From positions 62,001 to 126,000 of the forward strand of contig NZ_JARXYX010000004.1 in NCBI RefSeq assembly GCF_029893585.1: a stretch of 64,000 nt of DNA, read 5' to 3'. The position numbers were made by a program, and so were the translations under genes. Origin of the DNA: Streptomyces sp. LBL. Lineage in GTDB: Bacteria; Actinomycetota; Actinomycetes; Streptomycetales; Streptomycetaceae. Under the pieces are notes generated by a model, which saw only the letters and a list, made by a program, of their open reading frames with translations, ran no database searches and was not told the origin of the DNA. Shown piece by piece: positions 50,572 to 59,486 of the stretch; within the stretch, counting starts at the first letter, position 1; each line of letters begins with the position of its first letter.

Positions 50572-50618
50572 CTGGGGGGACTCGGCAAAATTTGAACCTG
50601 CAACCTTCTGATCCGCAG
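50572..50618 (-). other. tRNA-Arg-like 3' fragment, possible attachment-site remnant
   Basis: Read on the minus strand it gives CTGCGGATCAGAAGGTTGCA, then GGTTCAAATTTTGCCGAGTCC. This matches, from memory, the anticodon-to-3' half of a Streptomyces tRNA-Arg (CGGATCAGAAGGTTGCAGGTTC core), with decay in the T stem and acceptor. The 5' half is absent. Such half-tRNAs are left when an element integrates into a tRNA gene. Confidence 0.5.
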
Positions 50619-50804
50619 CTCCAGCCGGATCGGCCGGTGACGGCCATGCGGCCGCTACGAGGCTCCGGAGGGACGCTACCGGGCGCGGACGATTGCCGGG
50701 GTTGCGGTACCTGACTGCTGTACCGCAGGATCCCGACGGGGGTGACCATGGAACGGCATGCGCTGGAGAAGCTGGAGGTCTCCCGGCCTACGCTGCCATG
50801 GCGA

Positions 50805-51011
50805 TCACACGGCGGAGTCGGGCTTGAGAGCCTCGATGAATGCGACGAAGGCCCGGGTCGGGAAGAGGAGGGCGGCGTAGGCGGGGTCCTTGGAGTCTCG
50901 TATCGCTACTCGGGTGAAATCGTTTGCGATCTCTACGCAGGCGTTGCCGTCGCCGCTGCCGGAGTAGGACGACTTCCGCCAGTTCTCGGGGGTGGTCACC
51001 GGGAGCCTCAC
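50805..51011 (-). CDS. DUF397 protein
   Basis: This 68-residue protein has the family signature ENWRKSSYSGSGDGNACVEIA followed by VAIRDSKDP and a C-terminal FVAFIEAL helix. In Streptomyces these small proteins are paired with XRE-DUF5753 regulators and act as their partners in developmental control. The matching regulator gene lies 290 bases upstream in the same direction. Starts at GTG 51011, or GTG 50999 behind GAGG, are both possible. Confidence 0.9.
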   Translation of the reverse strand: MRLPVTTPENWRKSSYSGSGDGNACVEIANDFTRVAIRDSKDPAYAALLFPTRAFVAFIEALKPDSAV

Positions 51012-51298
51012 AGTTCCTTGGCCAGCGTCTCTGGAACTCTTAAGGATCCTGGGTCATCGCGTGGCCTCGAGAGGTGGAAGCGGTGACGAGCGCGGAGGGT
51101 TCCGGGCCGATCCTTGGGTAGAGCCCGTGTGCGGCATCACTGGCGGTGACGCGGTGCCAGCGTCTGGACTGTGTCCGGCTCTTTCGAGTCAGGCACACCC
51201 GGGGATCGCTGCCCCGCCGGACGCTGAACCGGTCACCGCAGATGAAACACGATGCCAGTGGCGGGGACCGCGCGCACTTCAAGCACGCGGCGTGTATG
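51012..51298. other. Spacer between XRE and DUF397 genes
   Basis: No confident gene is seen. A minus-strand frame at 51040-51282 contains CFICGDRFSVRRGSDPRVC, faintly like a zinc ribbon, but the rest is not protein-like. Confidence 0.35.
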
Positions 51299-52330
51299 TC
51301 AGGTAGAACGAGAGTCAGTCCATCGGGTTACGCCCGAGCCGGAATCAACTTGCCGCAGCTTCCCCAAGCCAATCGCCGCACAGTTGGAGACCCTGTGGAT
51401 GAAGTCTTGTGACCGATCGGGGTCGAGTGACATCGCCTCCACTCTACGGAAAAGTGTTCGGTATACGCCGAGTTGGGCTTCGGAGTCGATGAAGAGTGTG
51501 CCGTGCGGGCCGTCGCGGACCACGGTGTCCAGCCTGGGGACGGCGCAGCCGGCGTACACCATGGCGGCTGTGATGTCGGCGAAGTCGTCGAGGTCGAAGG
51601 GGATGACACGTACGGCGACATGCTCAGCTTCGGAGAGCTCCAGGACGCGGGCAAGCTGAGCGCGTGAGGTGACCTTGCCGCCGACCCTGATCCGCAACGC
51701 TGCCTCATGGACCAGCGCCTCGTACGTCACCGGGTGGGGCTTCTCAAGGATGACCCGCCGCTGCATTCGATGGCGGACGCGCAACTCAAGCTCATCCTCA
51801 GGAAGTTCGGGAACCCTGCGCGAGAAGAGGGCCCGGCTGTAGTCCTCCGTCTGCAGAAGCCCCGGGACGTGCAGGAAGTCCACATCCCACCGGTAAGCGG
51901 CGTGGTGCTCCAGCTCGGACAGGTCCAGGAACGAGGTAGGCAGAAGGCCTCGGTACTCCTCCCACCAGCCGCGCGTCCGGTCGGTGGCCATCGCTGCCAA
52001 GGCATCGACCAACGCCTCGTCCGTACACGCGTAGTGGGCCGCAAGGCGGCGAAGCCGCTGCTCGCTCACTCCTGTGATGCCGGACTCGATCTGACTGATC
52101 TGGACGGAGTTCACGCCGAGCAGCCCTGCCGCCTCGCGCGCACTGAGGCCGGCCACGTCCCGGAGCCTGCGCAGTTCGACCGCCAGACGCAGAATGATGC
52201 CGCCCGAGAAGTCGACGGGCAGGAACTCGGCTTTAGGCAGGAGGTCAAACTCTCCGCCATGTCCTGGCGAGGCACTGGCGGCTACTTGACGCCGATGACG
52301 CGTACGTTGCCACCCTTGCTGCGCATCCAC
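51299..52330 (-). CDS. XRE-family regulator with DUF5753 domain
   Basis: This protein of up to 343 residues has a Cro/C1-type helix-turn-helix (LRDVAGLSAREAAGLLGVNSVQISQIESG, about 55-85). The long DUF5753 effector domain begins LDLSELEHHAAYRWDVDFLHVPGLLQTEDYSRAL and ends with a FIHRVS helix. It is the typical partner of the DUF397 protein encoded downstream. The start is unclear. The GTG at 52330 lies inside the end of the pentapeptide gene, and the natural helix-turn-helix would begin about 40 codons later, where no ATG or GTG exists. Confidence 0.87.
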   Translation of the reverse strand: MDAQQGWQRTRHRRQVAASASPGHGGEFDLLPKAEFLPVDFSGGIILRLAVELRRLRDVAGLSAREAAGLLGVNSVQISQIESGITGVSEQRLRRLAAHYACTDEALVDALAAMATDRTRGWWEEYRGLLPTSFLDLSELEHHAAYRWDVDFLHVPGLLQTEDYSRALFSRRVPELPEDELELRVRHRMQRRVILEKPHPVTYEALVHEAALRIRVGGKVTSRAQLARVLELSEAEHVAVRVIPFDLDDFADITAAMVYAGCAVPRLDTVVRDGPHGTLFIDSEAQLGVYRTLFRRVEAMSLDPDRSQDFIHRVSNCAAIGLGKLRQVDSGSGVTRWTDSRST

Positions 52331-52929
52331 TCCTCAAGCTCGCCGCCAGACAGCTCTCGAGATCCTGCCTTATCGACAACGACCGCAGGACCAAAAACGG
52401 ATCCGGTCATCGCTTCGATCTTTGTATTCTCATCCAGCGTAACTTGGAACGAATTCTCATCGACAACAGAGTCACGGAGATCAGCTGAACGAAAATCAAC
52501 ATGCAACAGCGACGACCCCATGAAGCGCGTACCGCGACAACTCGCACCTGAAGCGTCGACGTCACAAAGAGAGGCCTTTACCAAGTTCGCAGCATCCAGA
52601 TTGGCATTTCGCAGAATGGCATCATCCAGATTGACCCGCACGAGCGAAGCACCTGTGAGATCAGCTCCGGTGAGGTCCGCTCCCTGCGCATCCGAACGAT
52701 ACAGCTCAACTTGGACGAGCGTCGCGTTTATGAGCTTCGCGTCGGTGAACCATGACTCAGAGAAGTCACCGTACGAAAGGTCCGCACCGCTGAAATCAAG
52801 CCCCACGGCGTCAAGCCCACCTTCTCCTTCAAGCCACTCCCGCAACCGCTGAGCGGCGCTCTCGTTCTGCGGCAGCCCTACGGGAGCCCACCCCTTACGG
52901 GTACCAGATGACATCGTCTCCCCAGCCAT
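52282..52929 (-). CDS. Pentapeptide-repeat protein, candidate immunity protein of toxin 2
   Basis: This protein of about 215 residues is dominated by A(D/N)LxX pentapeptides between about 45 and 155 (FSGADLSYGDF, GADLTGADLTGASLVRVNL, NANLDAANLVKASL, SADLRDS). They should form a right-handed quadrilateral beta-helix. It starts inside the last codons of toxin 2 in a different frame, so translation is coupled and the pair behaves like a toxin with its immunity gene. The ATG at 52929 (GGAAAAGA upstream) and the ATG at 52914 (GGGGAG, short spacing) are both possible. GC content is lower than in the neighbours. Confidence 0.75.
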   Translation of the reverse strand: MAGETMSSGTRKGWAPVGLPQNESAAQRLREWLEGEGGLDAVGLDFSGADLSYGDFSESWFTDAKLINATLVQVELYRSDAQGADLTGADLTGASLVRVNLDDAILRNANLDAANLVKASLCDVDASGASCRGTRFMGSSLLHVDFRSADLRDSVVDENSFQVTLDENTKIEAMTGSVFGPAVVVDKAGSRELSGGELEEWMRSKGGNVRVIGVK

Positions 52930-55360
52930 TCTTTTCCACAATGGACGTCACGTCGTCGATCGCTGCCTGATTCGCGTTTCTAATATCCAGAATAACAATC
53001 CGTCCCTTCGCGACTATTTGTTCATGAAGTTTGTTGACCCATCGCCCATTGTTCGCTGGATCATACGCACCACGGAACGGCTTCGACTTGTCGCGGACAT
53101 TGTTGAACGGCGGCCAGTCCGAGTGCACTCCCTTGATGTCATAGTACCGGCCAGTGCTCGGCGAGTAGAACTCACCGCGGTCCGCCTCAGTGGGCCGTTG
53201 GATGTCATCTGGTAGCCGCTGCTGCTCCCGAAGGTCTAGGCCCACACGCCCCTCGTCTTTCGAAGGTTCTGATATTCCGCCATTCTTGTCCGGGTCACGT
53301 TGCAAGGCGTCGAAATCTTCTGGGCTGCGCTGTGCGACCTCATCCAGATGTTGCCAGTGCGCCGCGCGTTCCTCCGGCGACATTTCGGGCAACGGATCGT
53401 TCTCGCGGGGGCGGTCCGCTCCCGTTCCGGCATCGGGTCCATTCGGCCCATCACCACCAGTGGCCGGACCGTCGTGGCCACCATTTACAGGTTCATCGGC
53501 GTGACCACCGATCGTCGGCTGCTCGTTGTCGCCACCCGTGATTTCGTGCCCGCTGCCGCCAGACGGCTCATGGGGACCGCCGTCGTGTTCACCACCATGA
53601 CCGGTCGGCGGTTCGTGACCGGCAGACGGGCCCGCGCCATGCTCGTGACCTGTTCCGCCAGGGAGGTGGTCGCCCGCGCTGCCGCCGGGGAGATGGTTGC
53701 CCGCTGTGCCGACGGGGTGGTCTCCTCCAGCATGGACTGCGGGCACGTCGCCGCCCGCGTGCACCGCCGGTGCGGTAGGCACCTCCTCCCCGACCCGCCC
53801 CACGGCGCCGAGGTCGCTGCCCAGACGGACGTGTCGGCCTGCCTGGTCGGCGGTGTGGGCGCCCGCGCCCACCAGTGCCGGTTCCTTCACCGGGGAGTCG
53901 ACTCGTGGCACGTCCGCGCCCGATGCCGGGTTGCCCGAGGTCGGCTTGTCGACCACGTCCGTGGGGGCGTTGTCGACGGTGTCGATGACGTTGCCGTGGT
54001 GGTCGAGGAGGTTGCCGTCGCCGTCCATGTAGTGGGCCGGGGAGCCCTCCACGCTCGGCAGTTTCGTCGTGCCGGCTGGGAGGACCGGGGTGTCGTGCGG
54101 GAGTTGGATGGTGCCGTCGGGCAGCTTGGTCGCGCCTTCCGGGATCGCCGTGCCCTCGGGGAGGTGCAGGGTGCCGTCGGGGAGCTTGACCGCCCCCTCG
54201 GGCAGGGTGAACGCACCCTCCGGCAGCGTCGGGATGTCGATCGCGCCGACGCCCTTCAACCCCTTCGCGATGTCGCCGATCTTCGACAGACCCGCACCCG
54301 CGCCCTTGGCGATGTAGGTCATCGGGTCGATGACCTTCCCCGCCTTCCCGGCCACCGACAGGACCTTCGCCACCGCGCCCGCCTTGCCGGCACCCGACAC
54401 ACCGGCTCCGGCACCACCCGTGAACACCGTCGTCAGAACGTTGAAGGTGACCGCCCCGGCCGCACGACCCGGGTTCTTGCCCCACTCGTCCCACGCCACC
54501 AGCGCCTTGCCCGTCTCCTTCATCGCGGTACGCGAATCACGGATCCACGACGGGAGCTTGTCGTCAGGCACCAACCAGAACGCCGTACCGACACCCGGGA
54601 TCGAGGCAAGAGCCAGACCGGTCGCCAACTGCGCCAGGCCCTTCCAGGCCTGGCCCATCGCGTCCCAGCCACCGAAACCGACCAGCGTGCCCAGGCCCTT
54701 GATCGTCCCCCAGATACCGTCCACGATCAGGCCGTCCCACACGAACGACTTCACCCAGTGGCCGACCTCGTACCAGTGATGCTTCTCCTCCACCGGGTCA
54801 CCCCAGGGAAGCTTCGCGTTCTTCAGATCGTCCGCGTTGAACCCGTACTGGTCCTTACGGTCCGAGCCGTCCCCGGCGACCATCTGCGTGCCGCCCCACA
54901 ACGTCGTGATCTTGTTGTGGCAGGTGCGTTCCGCCGCCCAGAACGCCGCCACCGTCGCGGTGATGTCGTCGCGGATCTGGTTGTGCTTGTCGACCTTGTC
55001 CTCGTCGTACTCCCAGTCGTCATCGTCCTTGACGGAGGAGACGAACGACGTGGCGTCGGCCTTCAGCTGCTTCAGCTTGTCGACGAGGGGGCGGACCTCC
55101 GTCGCGTACGACGACAACGCACCCGACACCGTCTCCAGGTCCGTGGCGAAACCGTCCGCCCGCTCCTGCACCGGCTTCGTCGTCGCGAACAACTGCTCCG
55201 CCTCCGGAGCCGTGTAGTACGCCGACAGGCCCTGGAACTGGGAGTGCACATCCACGCCGGTCTTACGGACGTCACCCGCGTCCTTCTTCAGGTCCGCGAA
55301 GTCCGTCTCCAGCTGCGTCAAGTTCCCCGTGAACTGGGGAATCTGGCTTGGCTGGATCAC
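52895..55360 (-). CDS. Type VII-secreted polymorphic toxin with C-terminal nuclease-like domain
   Basis: This 821-residue effector's first 375 residues are almost identical to those of toxin 1. A linker follows with LPEGA/LPDGT repeats (about 378-440). His/Gly-rich repeats ([32 protein letters not shown]) come next, then an acidic region. The C-terminal domain (about 690-821) has [12 protein letters not shown], then [14 protein letters not shown] with D741 and K743, and ends with [21 protein letters not shown] and DDVIWYP. The D-I-K on a beta hairpin and the final strand-helix recall PD-(D/E)XK folds and CdiA-type tRNA nucleases. The target is unproven. GTG overlaps the DUF6507 stop as in copy 1. 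Confidence 0.85.
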   Translation of the reverse strand: MIQPSQIPQFTGNLTQLETDFADLKKDAGDVRKTGVDVHSQFQGLSAYYTAPEAEQLFATTKPVQERADGFATDLETVSGALSSYATEVRPLVDKLKQLKADATSFVSSVKDDDDWEYDEDKVDKHNQIRDDITATVAAFWAAERTCHNKITTLWGGTQMVAGDGSDRKDQYGFNADDLKNAKLPWGDPVEEKHHWYEVGHWVKSFVWDGLIVDGIWGTIKGLGTLVGFGGWDAMGQAWKGLAQLATGLALASIPGVGTAFWLVPDDKLPSWIRDSRTAMKETGKALVAWDEWGKNPGRAAGAVTFNVLTTVFTGGAGAGVSGAGKAGAVAKVLSVAGKAGKVIDPMTYIAKGAGAGLSKIGDIAKGLKGVGAIDIPTLPEGAFTLPEGAVKLPDGTLHLPEGTAIPEGATKLPDGTIQLPHDTPVLPAGTTKLPSVEGSPAHYMDGDGNLLDHHGNVIDTVDNAPTDVVDKPTSGNPASGADVPRVDSPVKEPALVGAGAHTADQAGRHVRLGSDLGAVGRVGEEVPTAPAVHAGGDVPAVHAGGDHPVGTAGNHLPGGSAGDHLPGGTGHEHGAGPSAGHEPPTGHGGEHDGGPHEPSGGSGHEITGGDNEQPTIGGHADEPVNGGHDGPATGGDGPNGPDAGTGADRPRENDPLPEMSPEERAAHWQHLDEVAQRSPEDFDALQRDPDKNGGISEPSKDEGRVGLDLREQQRLPDDIQRPTEADRGEFYSPSTGRYYDIKGVHSDWPPFNNVRDKSKPFRGAYDPANNGRWVNKLHEQIVAKGRIVILDIRNANQAAIDDVTSIVEKNGWGDDVIWYP

Positions 55361-55746
55361 CGCTTGCCCGCCCCCGGCATATCCAGCTTCGGCTCGGCCA
55401 ACGCCTTGCGCTGCGCCTCCGCCGCCATCTCCTGGTCACCGTTCAGGTAGGCGGTCGTCGCGTCCACCGCACCCTGCAACGACTTCCCCGCCCGCGCCGC
55501 GACGTACTGCAGATCCTTCGACGCCCGCTCCGCATACTGCGACAACGCCAGCGCGACAAGACCACCCGCCGCCTTCTCCCCGCCCTCGCCCCCACCGCCC
55601 TCGGCGGTGATCGTGCCGGCGCTGGTCGCCGCCGACGTCAGATGCTTCCCGAACGCCTTCGCGTGCTTCTCCAGGTCCGACGCCGTATCACCGGTCGTCT
55701 TCAGGACATGCGAAATACCCTGCGGCTTCAAATCCCAGCCCGACAC
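55357..55746 (-). CDS. DUF6507 family protein, copy 2
   Basis: This 129-residue protein is identical to copy 1 except for three residues (H for Y near 28, and A and R in the final MPGAGKR). It has the same GTGA overlap with the toxin start and the same GTG start behind a G-run. It likely performs the same role, helping the Esx pair and toxin reach the EccC machine, but this is inferred from gene order. Confidence 0.8.
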   Translation of the reverse strand: MSGWDLKPQGISHVLKTTGDTASDLEKHAKAFGKHLTSAATSAGTITAEGGGGEGGEKAAGGLVALALSQYAERASKDLQYVAARAGKSLQGAVDATTAYLNGDQEMAAEAQRKALAEPKLDMPGAGKR

Positions 55747-55771
55747 CGAAAACCCCCGTTTTCCTGAACTG

Positions 55772-55888
55772 CCGTGAACGCGAACGCGAACTCGAACCCG
55801 GGCTCGGACTCGGACCCGGGCTCGGACTCGGACTCGGCCCCGAACCCGGGCTCGGCCCCGAAGCCGAACCCGAACTCGGACCCGTCCG
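55772..55888. repeat. Degenerate hexamer array, copy 2
   Basis: About nineteen 6-base units near gaacccg, ggctcgg and gactcgg fill the spacer between the DUF6507 and Esx genes. It is roughly twice as long as in copy 1, so this array changes length. Confidence 0.8.
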
Positions 55889-56203
55889 TCAGCCGATGTT
55901 GTTGACCGCGGCCTTCGCCCGCTGGATCGTCGACTGCGCCGTACCGTCGTTCTTCTCCAGCGTCGACTTCAGCAGACCGATGATGCTCTTCACCTCGTTC
56001 GAGGCGTTCGTCCACCGCTGTTCCTTGCCGTGGTACTCGTCCGCCACGCCATCCGCCGTGAAGTCCGCCATCGCCGTCTTCACCTGACGGTCACGGTTCG
56101 CGATCACCTCTTCCAGACGACCGATCACCACCTGGATGTTCGACTGCGCATCCGCCGACGCGTTGATGTCGTACGACCGACGATCAGAACCCGAACCCGC
56201 CAT
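55889..56203 (-). CDS. Esx/ESAT-6-like protein, copy 2
   Basis: This 104-residue protein is identical in sequence to the copy at 46916-47230, and the ribosome-binding site is the same. Only 54 bases separate it from the upstream Esx-like gene, against 123 in copy 1. The extra 69 bases of copy 1 therefore lie in the spacer. Confidence 0.85.
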   Translation of the reverse strand: MAGSGSDRRSYDINASADAQSNIQVVIGRLEEVIANRDRQVKTAMADFTADGVADEYHGKEQRWTNASNEVKSIIGLLKSTLEKNDGTAQSTIQRAKAAVNNIG

Positions 56204-56257
56204 CACACACCACTCCCCGAAGTCTGGAAGAAAGCCCACACAGAACGAAGGCCAAGC

Positions 56258-56584
56258 TCAGCGGAAACGAGCCCCGTCGAAGTTGGCGGCACCCATCTGC
56301 TGCTTCGCGTTGTCGCCCTGCTCCTGGTCACCCGAGCTGAACGCCGAGTCCATCCCGGACTGACCGCCCAGGATCGCCGCCAGCGACGAGTTCAGGTCGG
56401 AGGTGATCTGGTCCGCCCGACCCTTGAACTGGTCGAACATCGCCCGACCCGAACCGTTGAACTTGCCCTCCAGCGGCGTCGCCGCCTGCACCAACTGCCG
56501 GATCAGCGAGCCGAGATCATCACTCGACCCCCGCGAATCACGCTGCAGCTGCGACAGCGTCTGCGCACCCATGTCGAACTTCAT
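56258..56584 (-). CDS. WXG100-superfamily protein with F-N-G turn, copy 2
   Basis: This 108-residue protein has Gln in place of Arg at GRADQITS compared with copy 1. It is the first gene of cassette 2, starting at ATG 56584. A GTG sits one codon before it, and GGGGGAGG is just upstream. The spacer to the phosphatase gene (56585-56733) is unrelated to that of copy 1 beyond about 15 bases. Confidence 0.88.
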   Translation of the reverse strand: MKFDMGAQTLSQLQRDSRGSSDDLGSLIRQLVQAATPLEGKFNGSGRAMFDQFKGRADQITSDLNSSLAAILGGQSGMDSAFSSGDQEQGDNAKQQMGAANFDGARFR

Positions 56585-56733
56585 CACGCCTCCCCCGTTG
56601 GATCCTTACCATCAGGTCGTGTCCATTACATCTCTACCAACTCCCCGATCGCCCATGCAATCAACAATCGGCGGTAGTTACAGAGGCAGCACAAACACAA
56701 GACCACGACACGAGGGCGTATGCGAGCAAACGG

Positions 56734-57957
56734 TTAATAGGCGGACGTTGTGGGCGGTATGGGTGGTACGGGCGGTGCGGGCTGCACGAAGGCCGCCGTC
56801 GGTCCCTCGCGACAGATCAGCAGCAGCGCCCGGTCGTCGTTGACGTCCTTCGCCACTGCCTCGATCAGGTGCCAGGCGGCTCCGTGGAAGCCGCCGGCGA
56901 CATAGCGGTCGGCCTCGCCGGTGAGGCGGTCTATGCCCTCGACTATGTCGCGGTCGGACGTCTCCACCAGTCCGTCCGTGAACAGCATCAGTACGTCACC
57001 GGGGCGGAGGGAGCCCTTCACGGGGTCGAACTGCGCGCCGTCGTACACACCCAACAGCGGGCCCTCGGCCGCTTTCTCCTCCCAGCGGCCGCTGCCCGCG
57101 CTGAGCTGGAGCCCCGGCGGGTGGCCGGCGGAGTACAGCTCGTAGTCGCCGGAGTCGAGGTCCAGGACCAGGTGGATCGACGTCGCGAAGCCCTCGTCCC
57201 AGTCCTGGCGGAGCAGATAGCCGTTCGCGGCGGGGAGGAAGGCGTGCGGAGGGAGCGAGCCCAGCAGGCCGCCGAAGGCGCCCGACAGCAGCAGCGCCCG
57301 CGATCCCGCGTCCATGCCCTTGCCGGACACGTCCGTCAGGACGACCTCCAGGGTGCGGTCACCGTTCGTCCGGGCCGCGACAACGAAGTCCCCGGAGAAC
57401 GACTGGCCGCCGGCCGGGCGCAGCGCCATCTCGCGGTGCCAGCCCTGCGGGAGTGGAGGGAGCTTGCTCTGGACGCGGATGCGTTCGCGCAGGTCGAAGA
57501 GCATGGTGCCGCCGCGCCGCCACGGCACGCCGACCCGGCTGCGGAACTGGGCGATCAGGAGACCGAAGAACCCGCAGGCGGCGACCACCAGGACCACGCC
57601 CGGAGTGACCCGGGAGGGGCCCTCCGTGTACGGGCCGAGCTGCACCGACTCCACGATCAACGCGGTCGCCGCCGCCGCGTACAGGCCGAGCAGGCTCGCC
57701 GGGCGCAGGAGCAGCCCGCCCGCGACGATCGGCAGGACCAGGGCGGCCGGTGAGCACCACACCGAGTTCATGAGCGTGGTGGCCGCGATCAGGGGCACCG
57801 TGATGAGCAGGCCGGCCAGCGCGACCCAGTCCGAGCCGTCGCCGCGGAAGTAGTCCACGGCGCTTCTGCGCATGCCGACGCGGGCCCGGTGCCACTGCAT
57901 CTTCAACCGGGCCGTGAACGTCTCGGCTTCCGCGCGCCGCCCTCGTCCTGCTGCCAT
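56734..57957 (-). CDS. PP2C/SpoIIE-type protein phosphatase with membrane domain
   Basis: This 407-residue protein has an N-terminal membrane part of three or four helices (about 45-140). A SpoIIE-type PP2C phosphatase domain follows from about 165, with metal-binding Asp motifs SGDFVVAART near 190, LTDVSGKGMDAGSRALLLSG near 212, and VLMLFTDGLVETSDRDI near 325. It should dephosphorylate Ser/Thr phosphoproteins such as anti-sigma-factor antagonists. The C terminus is Pro-rich. Streptomyces has dozens of these, and the partner is not encoded nearby. Confidence 0.9.
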   Translation of the reverse strand: MAAGRGRRAEAETFTARLKMQWHRARVGMRRSAVDYFRGDGSDWVALAGLLITVPLIAATTLMNSVWCSPAALVLPIVAGGLLLRPASLLGLYAAAATALIVESVQLGPYTEGPSRVTPGVVLVVAACGFFGLLIAQFRSRVGVPWRRGGTMLFDLRERIRVQSKLPPLPQGWHREMALRPAGGQSFSGDFVVAARTNGDRTLEVVLTDVSGKGMDAGSRALLLSGAFGGLLGSLPPHAFLPAANGYLLRQDWDEGFATSIHLVLDLDSGDYELYSAGHPPGLQLSAGSGRWEEKAAEGPLLGVYDGAQFDPVKGSLRPGDVLMLFTDGLVETSDRDIVEGIDRLTGEADRYVAGGFHGAAWHLIEAVAKDVNDDRALLLICREGPTAAFVQPAPPVPPIPPTTSAY

Positions 57958-58440
57958 TAGTTCGGGACCCTATCCATCGGACCAGCCGCTTGGCACGGGA
58001 GGTCCCACTTGTCCCCCGTCCGAGGCTGAACTTCACAGTGAACTTCACAGAAGGCCGCCGCGCTGCCATCACGTGGAAATTCCCTGGCCCGCCCCGCGAT
58101 GCCTTGATAGGCATGGTCCATGGTGACTGACTGCGGGGCGGGCTGTGGGGCGGGATGCGAGACCGGCCGCGGGACCGGTTTTCGTGCTGGTTGTGGTGCT
58201 GATTGCGGTGCTGACTGTCGTGTCGGCTGCCGCGCCGGCTGCCGTGTTCGCTTGGTGCTGATGGCGAGTGCCGGCCATGGCTCCTGACGTACGCGTTCTG
58301 CGGCAGGACGACTGGCCTCGTTGGCGGCAGCCGGACGGGTGCGGGAGCTGCGGCAGGGGGCGTTGGCGGAGGCGGCGGTGGGGTTCGGGTCGCCGGTGTC
58401 GCCGTGGCTGCCGCACGGTTTCTAGAGCCGGGCGTGGTGG
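57958..58440. other. GC-rich spacer, no gene accepted
   Basis: The spacer is between the phosphatase start and the repeat array. It is open in minus-strand frames only as Arg/His/Ser-rich low-complexity sequence, with repeated gctgg-ttgtggtgctg words. I do not believe it is coding. Confidence 0.4.
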
Positions 58441-58572
58441 GACCGGACTGGGCCGGGCCGGGCGTAGTGGCTCCAGGATCCAGACCGGTTCGGGCCGGGC
58501 GTGGTGGATCCAGACCGGTTCGGGCCCGGCGTAGTGGATGGGGACCGGTTCGGGCCCGGCTTGCGACCGTCG
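58441..58572. repeat. 30-bp tandem repeats downstream of the glycosylase gene
   Basis: Units of 30 bases start at 58483, 58513 and 58543 with the core gaccggttcgggccc/ggc. A degenerate longer unit lies at 58441. The array begins just after the fpg/nei stop and could affect its 3' end. Confidence 0.85.
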
Positions 58573-58589
58573 GAGGGTTCCTGGGGTTC

Positions 58590-59399
58590 TCAGGGTTTCT
58601 GACAGGTCGGGCACCAGAAGAGGTTGCGGGCGGCGAGGTCGGCGGTGCGGATCTCGCCGCCACAGATGTGACAGGGCAGGTGGGCCCTGCGGTAGACGTA
58701 GACCTCGCCACCGTGGTCGTCGACGCGTGGCGGGCGGCCCATCGCCTCCGGGGTGTGTTCCGGGCGGACGGTGTCGATGCGGTTGGTGCGGACGCCCTCG
58801 TGCATGAGCTCGACGAGGTCCTTCCAGATCGCGTCCCACTCGGCCGGGGCCAGGTCCTGGCCGGCGCGGTACGGGTCGACGTGGTGCCGGAAGAGGACCT
58901 CGGCACGGTAGACGTTGCCGACCCCGGCGACGATCTTCTGGTCCATCAGCAGAGCGGCGATCGTCGTACGACTGCGGGAGATCCGCTGGTAGGCGGCGCT
59001 CGGGTCGGCGTCGTCGCGGAGGGGGTCGGGGCCGAGGCGGTCGTGTACGGCCTGCTTCTCGGCGGGGGTGATCAGGGCGCAGGTCGTGGGGCCGCGGAGA
59101 TCGACGTACGACGTGTTGTTCGCGACGCGGAGACGGACCGTGTCCGTGGGCGCGGGCGCGGGCGCGGCGCCGAAGGTGACCTTGCCGAAGAGGCCGAGGT
59201 GGATGTGCACCCAGTCGCTGTCGCGGAAGCCGAGGAAGAGGTGCTTGCCGTGGGCTTCGGTGGTGGTGAGTTCCGTGCCGGTGAGGAGGGCGGCGGCGTC
59301 GGTGAACTTGCCCTGGGGGCTGGTCACCCGCGGTGCCGTGCCGACGAACGCGGCGGAGTAGTCCTTGGCCAGCCGGTGGATGGTGTGCCCTTCCGGCAC
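58590..59399 (-). CDS. Fpg/Nei-family DNA glycosylase
   Basis: This 269-residue bifunctional glycosylase/lyase has the catalytic Pro2-Glu3 in PEGHTIHR. The helix-two-turn-helix is KIVAGVGNVYRAEVLFRHHVDP near residue 155. The C-terminal zinc finger is CHICGGEIR ... CPTCQ. It removes oxidised bases and nicks the strand. The sequence after Pro-Glu (GHTIHR) and the lack of Fpg-type Met loops favour the Nei2 group. The GTG at 59399, with AAGGAAGGG upstream, puts Pro at position 2 after processing, which the chemistry requires. Confidence 0.93.
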   Translation of the reverse strand: MPEGHTIHRLAKDYSAAFVGTAPRVTSPQGKFTDAAALLTGTELTTTEAHGKHLFLGFRDSDWVHIHLGLFGKVTFGAAPAPAPTDTVRLRVANNTSYVDLRGPTTCALITPAEKQAVHDRLGPDPLRDDADPSAAYQRISRSRTTIAALLMDQKIVAGVGNVYRAEVLFRHHVDPYRAGQDLAPAEWDAIWKDLVELMHEGVRTNRIDTVRPEHTPEAMGRPPRVDDHGGEVYVYRRAHLPCHICGGEIRTADLAARNLFWCPTCQKP

Positions 59400-59486
59400 G
59401 GCGTTCCCTTCCTTCGCGTCGCCCCCGGGGCTCAGCCCGGCCCCCGCTCTGGAGGCTGCCGCCCCGGACCCGCTACCGAACACTTG

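Larger units (their letters stand above)
54231..56599 (-). repeat. Effector cassette duplication, copy 2
   Basis: This is the partner of 45318-47695. The shared segment ends in both copies at the same toxin codon (IDIPTLP), exactly where the variable linker and toxin domain begin. Confidence 0.9.

Noticed and set aside
51040..51282. 80-codon minus-strand frame with CFICGDRF
   Set aside because: One CxxC pair is too little. The remainder is not conserved-looking and no ribosome-binding site is seen.
53300..55450. Long plus-strand frame opposite toxin 2
   Set aside because: Low-complexity antisense frame. A near copy lies opposite toxin 1 only because the DNA is duplicated.
55728..56015. Minus-strand 95-codon frame with Phe/Gly/Glu/Ser-rich repeats
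   Set aside because: It is an off-frame reading through the Esx gene and the hexamer array. The repeat pattern comes from the DNA repeat.
58441..58572. CRISPR-like array of 30-bp units
   Set aside because: The units are directly adjacent with no spacers of constant length, and no cas genes are present. It is a plain tandem repeat.
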